The notes under the pieces are model-generated. The model saw only the letters and a list, made by a program, of their open reading frames with translations. It was not told the DNA's origin and did no database searches. 64,000 nucleotides of DNA from Syncephalis fuscata (lineage: Eukaryota > Zoopagomycota > Zoopagomycetes > Zoopagales > Piptocephalidaceae): NCBI GenBank assembly GCA_025786725.1, contig JAHLTZ010000005.1:186001-250000 (forward strand), in the 5' to 3' direction. The position numbers and the translations under genes were made by a program. Positions 12,380 through 23,840 of the stretch are shown here, piece by piece. Positions within the stretch are counted from its first letter, which is position 1. Every line of letters begins with the position of its first letter.

Positions 12380-13673
12380 ATGACTTCTACTCGACCAGGA
12401 AGAAATGCGCATCTGCGCCATATAACAGCTGATTCAGACCGTGTACGCGGTACGCTACAACAACCAGTCTATCGCTGGTAAGAATACTGCAATAGATACA
12501 CTTTTGCATAATAATACTATAATATAATATAATAATAATATGACGCGACGACCTGTAACATCTAGGGAAATGCAGTGGACCTACCCCGAATCAGATAAGC
12601 GCCAGCATTTACGTGTTCGTCGTTGGGTTAAGAGTAGGTTATTAATGTAACATTATAGTATAAATAGCTTATTCAATGGATGTTCCTATTAGCGGAACAG
12701 CTTGCCGATATTGAACCGGATCGAGAGGATACACCAGCGATGATGACGCCACGCGATGTAAGTTATTAATAATAGTAATATCAATAAAACTAATTAATAT
12801 TTAAACTAGTCAAATGTTAATACACCCATGAATATATCTTTATTGCCACCAGAAGGTGCCACACCTACATTTAGTGCACCTGCCACACCAATACCACCAA
12901 ATACTCATTCAATGGAGGTAGATAGTCCGGCACCTTCTGCTATAGCTGCAACAACAACAACAACAGTAGAGACGGTAGCAACTGCAGCAATGGTAGAGAT
13001 ACCTGAAATAGCAACAGAACCAAAACAGCCAATAGCTTCTGTAGTAGAAACAACAACAGAAGCAATGGAAGTAACATCTGTGATAACAGAAACCCCATCC
13101 ATTGTTCCAGTAGCAATAGAAACGGCGGATGTAACACTATCACTGCCTGTAGCTATAGAATCACCCAAAGTATCAACACCTGAAGTAATAGCACCGGCAG
13201 CAGTATCTGCTTCAACTATACCAGTTCCTATTCCAGATGCTTCTCCATTAGCTTCACCAGATCCAATTATGTCTACAACGGAAAAGGTTGACCATACATT
13301 TGATAATACTATCAGTCTACCACCCACCGATACTGCCATTATCGATCCTACTGCCAATATAATAGATGATGCTATTACTACAAGTATTGACAATCAAATT
13401 AACAGTTTTATGAATGCATCTGCCAATATTGCTGCCAATATAGAGCATAATACTAACACTATGGTCAATACTGATACTAGTGTTGATACATTAGTTGATT
13501 TCAATACTGAACAAGCTATACAATCAACAGCCACTTTATTATCGCCAACTGATGAATCTACAATGATTGTGGATTCGATGGAAACTGTTACTGAAGTAAC
13601 CGAGAAAACAATGTCATCTACAAATGCTCCACCATCGGATATATCTACATCGACAACAATGCCATCTATTTAG
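12380..13673 (+). CDS. Possible BCL7-like protein with Thr/Pro/Ala-rich tail
   Basis: Four exons are predicted (12380-12477, 12566-12633, 12693-12757, 12810-13673), giving 364 aa with consistent phases. Residues about 25-60 read VYRWEMQWTYPESD and then HLRVRRWVKTEQ. This resembles the [21 protein letters not shown] block that defines the BCL7 N-terminus, a small SWI/SNF chromatin-remodelling subunit. The remainder, from about residue 80, is a long low-complexity stretch of Thr, Val, Pro, Ala and Ile with no recognisable domain. The gene diverges from the RECQL4-like gene with only about 113 nt between starts, so they probably share a promoter. The BCL7 assignment rests on one short motif and is tentative. 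A generic nuclear disordered protein is the alternative. Confidence 0.5.
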
Positions 13674-13993
13674 ATTAAGGAAATAATAAAACGAACGTTG
13701 TATTCATATATTTGATGGGCCATAGTATTACACGGTCATCTATTAGTAATTCAATTATTAGTAATTCAATTATTAGTAAATATTGTAAATGTCATTTATA
13801 CACAAGTGTTACTTTGAATAAACAAATAAAAACAACGATTAATTAAATATTTACATGATAAATATTCTACTCAGTTTGTATTATCGTATTTATTAATATT
13901 CTACCTATTACCAAGTACAGTGTTATAATTATCGTTCGTTGCTTTTGGTCAATATTATATTTATATATATATATATATATATAGTTAATAAGC
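13674..13993. other. Convergent intergenic region with AT microsatellite
   Basis: A 320-nt spacer between two convergent genes. It contains repeated ATTAGTAATTCA units around 13740-13780 and a TA dinucleotide run at about 13963-13983. No gene is seen. Confidence 0.6.
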
Positions 13994-16900
13994 CTATACA
14001 GGAGCCGTTTGAAGTTTGTCGATGGCCATTCCATTGTAATTATTCTTTAGCATATCATTCTTTGTACTATTATCTTGTTGCGGTTGTTGCTTCTCACTAT
14101 CCGCTTGTTCTTGGTCCTCGTCTTCATTCTCTTCTTTAATTTGATCATTGGTACCTAATACTGGTAAAGTACTTTTAATTTCGCGTACTTTACAGCCAGA
14201 AGCCAGTAGTTCGGCCATTGCCATCTGTAATTCGTCGTTCATCATGGCACTTTGACGTTTACGTGCCACTTCAAAACGTTCGGCTGCTTCGCGTTCTTCC
14301 CGTTCCTCCTCGGTTTCCGGCTCTTGGAACTCTTCGGCCGTCACAGAAATACCCATCTTCTTTAGTAGGCGTGGTATTGCAACACGATAACCAAGATGGC
14401 CACGTACTTCGCTAGTCACATCAACATTTTCTAGACCACGTATTCCTTCAAGTGCGGTAAGACCGGCCACTGGATGGCGGGCACCTACACGATACAAGAA
14501 GCCAAGCACCCAGTCTTTTTGATGATAGCCATTAATAACACGGCCAGCCACCACACTTGTTGCTTCTTCCCATACTTCACGTGTGGCAGTAATAGGTGTG
14601 CCAAATAAGAATACATCTTCAACAATGCCAAAGGCATGTACACGCGCCAACTCGACCAAACAATAGAAAATAACTCGTGCGCCTAGTGAGTAGCCGCATA
14701 GAGTGACTGGCCTAAAGCCTTGATTACGATGTAGTAGTGTATCGGCTAGAATAAGGCCTGCTTTACGTGCACGATCCAAGCCAATAGACCACGGATTATC
14801 AACCAAATAACCAAGTTTTGTTAGCGCTAATGGCCAAGCAAGCCCAGCCATTAATGATGCTAGCACTGTATGCGCTAGCGCTGTTTGCACGGCCTGACTA
14901 AGTACTTCACCTGCAAGGATTTTAAGTACACTGCCCAATTCATAGAGCAGCTTTGGCTCCCAACAAAGGCAAAACTGATCGCCAATATCTGGATCTAGAA
15001 CGCTGAAAGGTAGCCAGACATCTTCTTCACAGGTAAGCCAGCCACTTATACATAAAATAACATTAACACGCTTCTGATCGACTAGCGGATGGAACTGGAA
15101 TACTTGAATGCCTCTTGTTCGCTTATGCATCTTCTGGCCGGCCAATCCACCGCCCGTCAGCACACCCCCGTAGTAATTAGTGCAACACCCCCTGTATGCG
15201 CTAAAAAGGCACCGGTACCTGCCACGCCAATACCTGAAAATCCAGCTGCTAGACCAGCACCGATAGCTGGTGCTAATAAACCGGCCGATAATCCAAGCAT
15301 TAAACCGCCGCCAAGTGTAGCCAATCCTAATAATGCCCAGCGACGGCCACGGCCTTCACGATTACGTGCTTCAGAGTCACGCATTTCATGCTTCATTGTC
15401 TCGGCAACTTCGTCATTAATACGCAGTTGTTCAGCAACACGTCGCTCCATCTGTACAATATCTTCCCAATCAAGTTCAAGATCATTTGCCATATCTTTTA
15501 AAAGAAGACGCGCACGTGCATCATATTGAGACTCGGAAATAATTAATAAAAATAAATCAGCAAAACAGTCCATCGCACGTCCATAGCAATTGTCTGTGCT
15601 ATATTTGTCATATCACTTGTTATCGATTGGCTTGATTGGGTGTCTTTGACGTTAAAGACGTAATTGATGTACTGATTCGCTTCTTTGCAAAGGCAAAGGA
15701 GAGAAAGTAGCAGCTGACTCGGTTGGTACAAGCGTATCGGCCTCACTACTAACCATACTATCAGCACTACTGGCTGGTGGCGCTTCACATGTTTCAATCG
15801 TTGGTATATTGACTTCTTTGCAGTCAATAATAAGTGTTTTGGCTACATCGCTTGGTAGTACACCGTGTCCACTCATATTCTCTACCATCTTTTGTTCTAA
15901 TAAAGCATTAAATTATGTTAGTATTGATTATTCAGTATGCATATATCCTTGATGCACATTGTTATGTACCTTCTGGTGATAAGCCCATATGAAGATAAAG
16001 CTTGCGTAGTAGCTGGCGTGAAAAGTTCATGGCACTGGCCCAGCCAGCCTTTTTCTCCTGTCCAACGGCTGCCTTGCCCGTATAGCGTTCGGCCAAGATA
16101 AGATAGCATAGACCAACGTAGGCAATCTTTTGTCGTTCGTCAAATACGCTTTTAGTATCTAGTTCGCTATTATCTTCGCCTTTAAGGCCACTTGGTGTTT
16201 CGGATTCCGATACCGGTACACTTGCTGTATCGGCATTCTCTAGCGTAGGCATAACGGAAGGTGGTCGGAAAGTAGGTGTCGGTGGTCGTTGCTGCTGCCA
16301 TGAAGAGACTGAATCGATTGAATCAGTTCGTGAACGACGACCCGATAACGATGATACAGGGGAAACAGGTGTCGATAGTGGAAAATCAACCTTTTGAGAA
16401 GGTGGAGCTGCTCGTTGGGCCACTCGATACTTGACGGCATCTGATTCGGTGGGAAGACCCGCCCGTCGAATTTCATCGACCAGATCTGTGTCACTTGTAA
16501 GTGCACCAGGTGCAGAAACGGTACTATGCGCATCATTTTCCTCATCACTCCAATCACCACCAGCATTAAGTCGTCGTAATGCCTCAGATACGGCTGGTTT
16601 ACGTATTGGTACCTGTTTTTCCATTGTCATTGTCAGATCTAATTCGTTTATAGGTGAAAAGGAGGATAAAAGCTCTTTAGCTGCAGGACTTAGTGAGGTA
16701 TCGGCAGTTACTTGGCTACTACTAGTCTTTTCTTTATCAAGATTTGATGTTGATGCGTAACTAGTCCACGAAGTACGCCAAGAATCACGAAGACTATAGG
16801 TACGCGACGACGCGTAACTGGCACGGCGTCCGTATGAGCGACTTGATTGAACGCTGTAACGAGATGTATAATGTTCTGTTGACTCTTCAGCTGGCTGAAT

Positions 16901-17320
16901 ACCAATAGATTGAGTATAGTTTTTGGCTAGTAAATCACTAAATCTATTAGCGCTAGCGTTTGTTAATGTCTTTTCCTTTGTTGTGTCAGCTTCTTTGCGT
17001 AGCTGTTCAAGTGTATAACCTTGACTAAGCGGACTACGAACGACACAATTGGAGCTGGCCGTTAATGTACGACGTCGATGTTGTAGCCTATGATTGGCAA
17101 TATCAGTATCAATAAAAAGCGGCTTTTCCTCCAAATCACTGTTAATATCTTTATTAAAATCAAATAGCTGCTGCGATAAAGGTTGCTGCTCCAGCTGTTC
17201 TAGCTGTTGCTGCTGTTGTTGTTGTTGTTGTTGTTGTTGTTGTATTTGTTCTGGCTGTTGTTCAATAGGAATGGAACGAGACAAGTCTTGTTCTAGTGAT
17301 TGTGTACTCGTAACCGTCAT
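13994..17320 (-). CDS. DUF726 (TMCO4/Mil1-type) membrane alpha/beta-hydrolase, one-base interruption
   Basis: Three exons are predicted: 17320-15970, 15896-15660 and 15593-13994, about 1062 aa. The first 400 residues are disordered and include a run of about 15 Gln. Then come ERYTGKAAVGQEKKAGWA, DCFADLFLLIISESQYDARA and a Gly/Ala-rich hydrophobic hairpin (about ALLGLATLGGGLMLGLSAGL) that is probably membrane-embedded. The hydrolase part carries VILCISGWL, the nucleophile elbow GYSLGARVIFYCL, EDVFLFGTPI and VINGYHQKDWVLGFLYR, the order seen in the DUF726 family (yeast Mil1, animal TMCO4). The family is linked to endomembrane trafficking; its substrate is not known to me. Within exon 3 a five-G run at 15165-15169 (minus strand) needs a sixth G to join HTGGVALITTG to GVLTGGGLAGQKM. 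The exon 2-3 junction uses a GTCTTT donor and is less certain. Confidence 0.85.
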
Positions 17321-17330
17321 ACTCTATTGA
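17092..17330 (-). repeat. CAG/CAA polyglutamine microsatellite in DUF726 exon 1
   Basis: The minus strand between about 17190 and 17260 is an almost pure CAA/CAG run encoding about 15 glutamines, flanked by more Gln-rich codons. It is part of the coding sequence and is a likely length polymorphism. Confidence 0.7.
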
Positions 17331-18109
17331 AAGTGTACGGCCACGTACCCACTAATAAGCGGGCTATTCAAGAAAGTAAGGAAAATAAACGCAAGATGAG
17401 ATGAGAAATGGCAAGAAATGAATACTTGGGAAAATGGTACTCCGCTTTAGTTGAAGGGACCAACTTTGTTCCGTATTTTGAAATACGAGAGAAAAGGGGA
17501 GTGCAATTGTCCAATACTTGCTTGGTTTCTTTATAATTCAGCGGTTATTTATTGGCAGTTTAATAGACGTGAGTGCCGCATAGGTGCATGCTGATAGATA
17601 GATGTACAGATGGACGGGTATACCGGCTATTGTTGTTGTTTGATAGTATTAAACACTTATATTGGTCAGTAAAAATAGTATATTTGTAGTACGGTGTGTT
17701 ACCTAAGCTATAATAGTGAAATACAAGCCAGCAATACTGCATAGGCCTAGTTGTGCCAGTATACACAACATCTATATCCATCACTTTGGTAACTTACTCC
17801 ATATAAATTGTTTGATATTCATATTATGACTGACTTTAAATGTATTTAATATTAGTAATTGTATGTTAATTATCGTGGGTTATTATGCTATAACTTGTTA
17901 TGTGCTATTAATTCATCATTAATAATAATAGTATAATGATATATTCAGATATTGTAGATAAATAAATGATAAAACTATTAATGTATTAAACTGTAGTATT
18001 TTATTATTATTCATTTAATAAACAAACAATTTTTATTACAATCACTGCTTTACTGTTGACATTTTTTATGGATATACTTATTTTTGCTATTTGTTATCTA
18101 ATCTTATTA

Positions 18110-18500
18110 CATTATTGTTTTACTGTTGACGTTGTTCTATAGTTATATTTAGTTTTATGCAATTAATTTTATTCTTTTTTTATTCTATCATTTGAACAAC
18201 TCTTCCAACTGTATTTCAATTTGTTCATAATCTTTTTATGTACAGTTTTATTCAATTTATAACTTATATTAGCATATTGTACATATCATCTTATTTATTA
18301 ATTAAATAAAAATAACCATTTTTTTGTAAACATTAAACAATTTATTAACTATTTAATATGATTTAGTGGTCAAATGACTAACATCAATAACATCAAGCTA
18401 TTGAACATGCTGGTAAGTGGTGAATGACATCAATCATCAAATAATCATCATCATAGATTTATTATTCAGTATGCATATATCCATCATTTACTTGTATTAT
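18110..18500 (+). repeat. Dispersed AT-rich repeat, copy A
   Basis: This segment shares long blocks with 63815-64000 (for example TATTTCAATTTGTTCATA, then TCTTTTTATGTACAG) and, in its second half, with 43240-43440 and 1195-1400 (TATTGAACATG, GATTATTATTCAG-like and GCATATATCC blocks). The copies are diverged and carry no open frame. Confidence 0.65.
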
Positions 18501-18989
18501 TTCCATTTTATGCTATATTAAACACATTCCATTGTTTATATGTTCCAATAAACTTCATTCGGCCCACTCATTGCATTATATGCGCTATAACTTTGACATC
18601 ACTTTTTATGCTTTCTTACCATACATTTATCGTTTTATATATCATTCTATACTCGTCTAGTCTTCCTCTATCCAAAACTATTTTATTTTTGTTCTAGCTT
18701 TATTATTACAAATGTCGACCAATGTCGTCATCTTTTCATGCATATATGCTCAATAACTTTAACATAGCTAATTGTCATTCTAAACCGTATATTCTTTATG
18801 TTGCATACTATTTATTGGCTAATAACTATGCGCTAGCTATTGCCGTTGCTCTTTTGGCTTTAAAGTATTACTAATAAATCTCATCTATTTATTTAGCAAG
18901 TTATATGTAGTTGAACCTATAACAATAGAATGTGTTTACTATATTGTATAATATATATATATATGAACAGAAGGGGAATGATATAGATG

Positions 18990-19260
18990 AATAGAGTATA
19001 TATGTGTACTGAATACATGCATATGGATAATCAATCTACAATGATAAGTATTTGATGATCATGTCATTTACCACCCACCATTATGTTCAATAAATTGGAT
19101 GTTATTGGGTTTTAGTCATTTGTCTCCCAAAAAGCAATAAGAGTGATGATGTGATGATTAAATAAAACTCACCACTTGTTCTCATGTTCAATAGATTGAA
19201 TGTGTAGTTCAATTACGCAAATGTTATTAAAAATAGTCATTTGACTCCAAATCACACCAA
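18990..19260 (-). repeat. Dispersed AT-rich repeat, inverted copies E and F
   Basis: Read on the minus strand this region repeats the AAATGACT ... TTGAACAT ... GGTGGTAAATGACAT ... ATCATCAAATACTTATCAT order of copy A twice in tandem (about 18990-19140 and 19150-19260). With copy A about 600 nt away, the locus has the form of an inverted pair. Confidence 0.5.
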
Positions 19261-19346
19261 ACTATTAATAAAATGTGAATAAAAGGCATGAAAATAAAAG
19301 TAATATCAATGACTTTTATTTAATGTTTGCAACTAAAGTTTACCAG

Positions 19347-21348
19347 TCACAGTATAAATGCTTCGTATGCTCCATTATTCATGTTAATTCGACCAACAAT
19401 AGCATTTGATGCATAGTATTTAAAACGCTTTAAGTATCTATCGCGATTTGAAAATGGCTGAGGTCCATCTTCCATTTGTCTGCTAATAAGACGTGCTGAC
19501 GGTTTACAAATAAGACCAGTGTGCATGTCAACAAGGTAATTTTTTTTGAATTCCCCATCAAACATTGCACATAAAGATCCAAGCAAAGGAACAAGATTTG
19601 AATGATGTGAACAAACGATTGAACGCAATAAATCTCCATTTCGAGCATCCAGTATATCATATTTCTTAACATTTTGAACAATGATCAGCTTCTCGCTGTA
19701 TAGCTTCGTAACGGTATTGTTGCCAATAGTTCGAGTCCATAATATACGTGCTTGTTCTGAACTATCGATTGGCAATAGTTGCTCATAGTCTTTGGCATCA
19801 AATAAAAACTCTGGTGAATTATTCGATGATAGCTTTCCTAGTGCAAATAAAGAGAGCAATGCTTTAAACGTTCCATTACAGATTTCTTCTTCGCCTTTAG
19901 TTGCGTCATGTAGAATGACTAAACACATTCTAGATGTATATACCTCGGATTTGATGATGGCATTTGGGTAATATGGAAAATCAATTTGGCCTGACAATAT
20001 CTTTTTACATTGAGACTGACCTGTTTGAAAATCAGACAGTTTCCATGCAACGCGTATTGCTGGATAGTCATTGCTAATAATTTCCACATTTTGTGCAGCA
20101 GTGGACGTAGAAGTATCGCTAGTTTTGAGGAATTTACGTGTTATTTTCCAATTTAGCACCTGGCATTGGTCACGGCAAGCAACCTGAATAGAACTGGATG
20201 CAAAAGCACCAAGTGAAACTTCTATCCATTGACTTTCGTTGCAACTGTATAAATGAAATTCAAAGCGCAGTAAATTTATATTAGATATACGAAAAAGCAT
20301 CCAATCGTTATAAGCATCAACTAGTTTTGGCATAAACCCCACCCATTCTTCTCCAGGGCCGCCATCAAAATAGATAATGTTAGGAGGTGAGTTGTTGTCG
20401 ATAGGCCATACTAAAATGGCATCTCGTGCATCAAATTCTTGCTTCTCTGAAGATTCAATGATCGCTGAATCAGTAGAAGCTTCATCTTTATTCTTTTTGG
20501 TACGCCGTGCTTTCGCTTTAGACCATTTTACTATTGTTAATATTATTAATAAATACTTATTATTATTATTATTATTATTAATCATTAGTACTTACCTACT
20601 GGGTCGCCGACGTAAGTTGCTTTTAAATCTTCATATGCATTCATCATAACACCTGCCACAACAAATCGGTTTGTTCCACAAATAAAGTGTATATGACGTA
20701 TAATATCAGGCGCCGATAAAATACTAATCATTTCTTTTCCAATTATTTTCTTGCCGCTGTGTTCATTTCCTTCATCGAAAACATCATGATGAATTGGCCA
20801 TATTCGTTTAAATGTTTTATCACATACTAGTGCATTCCATGGATTTATGTTGATTATTTTCAGCTCCATGCCTTCTTTAAATGGCAGTTGGCATTGCCGC
20901 CTGTTAAATTGGCCTACCGTCAAATTGTAACTGGCCTGTTGGCGACGTTGATAGGCATGGCACCATTGGATGGTAGCAAACCAGGAATCAATGAAGAATC
21001 ACTAGCAAGCGATGTAGGTTCGCTATCGCTGTTAGTAACGGTTGTAACGGCAGACAATAGCAAACGCTTTCGCTTCTTATTTATTCTAAGTGTAGCCACT
21101 CTTGATTTTGCTATAGTGTCTGTACACCAGATAAACCATGAAAGCCATTCTTGTTCGCGTCTATCGCTCAGACAAAATGTTTGGAAATATCGTTGTTTCC
21201 AAATATATGACCGACCAGTCACTATTTGGTATATAAACTGGCAACTCATGGCGAAAAGTGTCAACGTTTTGTCATCCATGAAATTGCACAGATACAATAA
21301 AACATCCAAGTTCTTCCACAAACGCTCATTGCTAGTGCTTAAAGACAT
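19347..21348 (-). CDS. F-box-like protein with large C-terminal domain
   Basis: The N-terminus (LWKNLDVLLYLCNFMD, then LTLFAMSCQFIYQIV and WKQRYFQTF) has the pattern of an F-box, so a role as substrate receptor of an SCF ubiquitin ligase is plausible. Exon 2 is 20530-19347 and exon 1 lies within 21348-20596. Exon 1 does not stay open: after PINVANRPVTI there is TGA, and the conserved-looking continuation GQFNRRQCQLPFKEG is in another frame. Two explanations fit. One is a 50-nt intron at 20963-20914 with donor GTGCCA and acceptor GGTAG, which keeps phase. The other is a missing T in the TTT run at 20922-20924. The roughly 500-residue C-terminal part has repeating Trp/Asp-containing beta-like segments, but I cannot assign a named repeat family. 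Confidence 0.6.
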
Positions 21349-23840
21349 TGTAAACTAAAAGTGGCCTTGTTAACAAAGTTATACGACAAATAGAATGGAA
21401 AGTATATGTCGTAAGAATAAGACAAGACGCACAACCGTGAGCTAATTTATTCTTTTCACAGTAAAATGGTTACACAGTTGCGTGTGTTTATTAGAGTGTA
21501 ATGTACATTAAAATTACATATAAACGCAACGAATTACATACAAGACTAGATAATTGTATTATTATTTATTAAATGGCCGATTGTCGCGAATCTAGTTAAT
21601 CAACCGGCGTTGTAATTAGTAATAAAGCTTATGAAGTCGTCGCGACTGCAATGAATATACAAAATCGTCATTATGGTGATGACATGTTTGTGAAACTGGT
21701 CTCGCTTTTGTTACACGATTGGTATCCAGGGCGAGTGACTCACTAATTTTATATTGAATATCTGGCAGATGTAGCATTACATACGTATTCAATAAATCAT
21801 ATGTTGCAACGTTCATAAAAATGCTGTCACTCTATCATCTGTTTTATCGCATTGTAAATACATCGCTACTATTGCCATTCAGCCAATGTAAAAAATGAAA
21901 TAAAGACTTTTTTATTACAGGCAGAAAAAGTGGTCTATTGAACATTACACGAATATTTACTTATTAGAGCTAACTGTGCGACATATTGGCTTAGACTGTC
22001 TCAGGCGAGACATGTTTTATTACGATAGTTATCGTAATGATTATGTATAAGATGGCTTTACCGTTTCCCCCAACTAAACGTCGTGCTTTTATCTTCTCTT
22101 GCTATTCTTTATCGCTCAAGGTAATTTACACTCCTTTTCATTTACTATTCTTTGTTGTCTGATATGGTTTACGTCCGTTATACGCTTAATAACTACAAGG
22201 TTACTGCTCCTTACTGTTTTGCATAATTAAGCTAAGTAAATTGACATGTGTGGTGCAATGCAGTTGTGCCTTTTACTATGTGAGCATTCGTACATATGTA
22301 GTCAACTAGACACTATATGGTTCCGTGGCATGCGTTTTAACACGCTGCAAACGGTATTAGATTGCGCATAGTAAAATGGCCTTCTGTTTAGTGAATATGG
22401 AGTTTGCTATGTGTTTGTGTTAGTTACATTGATAAGTATTTGGATGTATAGACAACATGAGGTCGGCACTACAAATATCGTTTGTATTTAAATTGATTTG
22501 GATGGAACGATAGGATTGAATGTTGTTTTACGACGCCTACTAGTTGGATTCTTCATGAAAGTGTATAGGATTTATATGACACAACGTATACAAACTATCT
22601 CCATAAACATGCAGAGAAAAGTAGTAGTCGTGCAGTTGTTTGGTAATTGTGGGTTGGGTTTATATGTTTAGTCCTTTAATCTAGAAGTACAAATAACAAC
22701 ACTATCTGGCCTCTTTCGCTATAGTGCTGATTTTCATAGGTCGAGTAATTCTCCCTCTCTGGCATTATTGTGGATCATAGTTATTTAAAATGACTGTTCC
22801 GAGTGCTTATTAATGTGATTGCTTAACAAGCAGCATTGCTGTAATTGATTACATGACAGTTTACTTATGTTGTACTAAATAGGTATAAATCCAAGGAATG
22901 CTTACATTCATCAAGAATAGGGCCATAATACACCATCTGATTATTTGATTGCATTGTTGTATTAGTATCCAAGTAGTTCTTTATTAAATAAAAATATCTT
23001 TTATGCAAATATTATGCTATTGCAATTAGTTACATCCAATATGAATGCAGTCACGCCAGTTATTTTAATACTGATATCAATGGTTTATTTAGTTATTTTA
23101 TTTGTGCCAATATATTACCGTCATATTATACAGTTTATTAACCATTTAATGTTTTGTTTTGGTGGTTAAATGACTAAACTTGACAATTAATCTACAATGA
23201 TGAGTATTTTGATGGCTGATGTTATTCACCATCCATCATGTTCAATCGAAAGAATGCTTAGCTTAAATGTGTAAATATAGCCATTTGATCTCAAATCAAT
23301 ATTAAATGTGTTTAATATAATAATTGAAATAATACAAATAAAGCACTGACATTATTATTAAAATGAGCATGTCAATGTAATTGTATTAAATGTAACTAAT
23401 TGTAATATGTTTATTTTTTATTTAATTCATTAACAAACTAAATAAGATATATAATAATATATTGCTACTATTCTATTTGGAGTAAAATAATAAACACATT
23501 ACTAACATTACACTAATCTTAAATGACCTATAATGAAGCTTGTTAATATTTGATAATACTTACAGTAAATTTGGTTGAAGTAGTACTAAATGTATAAATA
23601 TTATTCGTTGTTATAGCTATATGAAAATGTAATATGACGTTTAAATCAACGTAGTTGTGGAATACTAATGAGCCAATGGCCATGTAAATGATAAATAAAA
23701 GGCGTTGTATAGTCATTGACATAAGTACTAAGACAGAAACTATTCAAATATTTTATTGTAGGAAAGGCAAAAATATTCACAAAATACGTTGTTGCCACAT
23801 ATTCCATGATTAAAGTAAAAAGCGAATAAACTAGCAATGG
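21349..23840. other. Intergenic region, possible small ORF and repeats
   Basis: About 2.5 kb. The left part includes the F-box gene promoter and a 66-codon minus-strand open frame at 21616-21816, with a fairly protein-like composition but no support. A short plus-strand open stretch starting near 22053 (MALPFPPTKRRAFIFS) ends at a GTAATT that could be a donor, but I found no following exon. A dispersed repeat copy lies at 23130-23290. The remainder is AT-rich. Confidence 0.45.
23130..23290. repeat. Dispersed AT-rich repeat, copy D
   Basis: It starts with the direct-orientation GGTGGTTAAATGACT block and then reads the ATGATGAGTATTTTGATG and CACCATCCATCATGTTCAAT blocks in inverted orientation relative to copies A and B. 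This looks like an inverted or collapsed copy of the same family. Confidence 0.5.

Larger units (their letters stand above)
17321..19346. other. AT-rich intergenic region with dispersed repeats
   Basis: About 2 kb with no gene that I can support. The first 200 nt should contain the DUF726 promoter. From about 18050 onward it is filled by copies of the dispersed AT-rich repeat in both orientations (see the repeat entries), plus a short AT dinucleotide run near 18950. Confidence 0.6.

Noticed and set aside
15089-15529. 146-codon plus-strand frame inside the DUF726 gene
   Set aside because: Antisense to the Gly/Ala-rich membrane hairpin; composition follows from the complement of Ala and Gly codons.
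22053-22125. Possible first exon starting MALPFPPTKRRAF with a GTAATT donor
   Set aside because: No following exon with protein-like sequence could be found in either frame.
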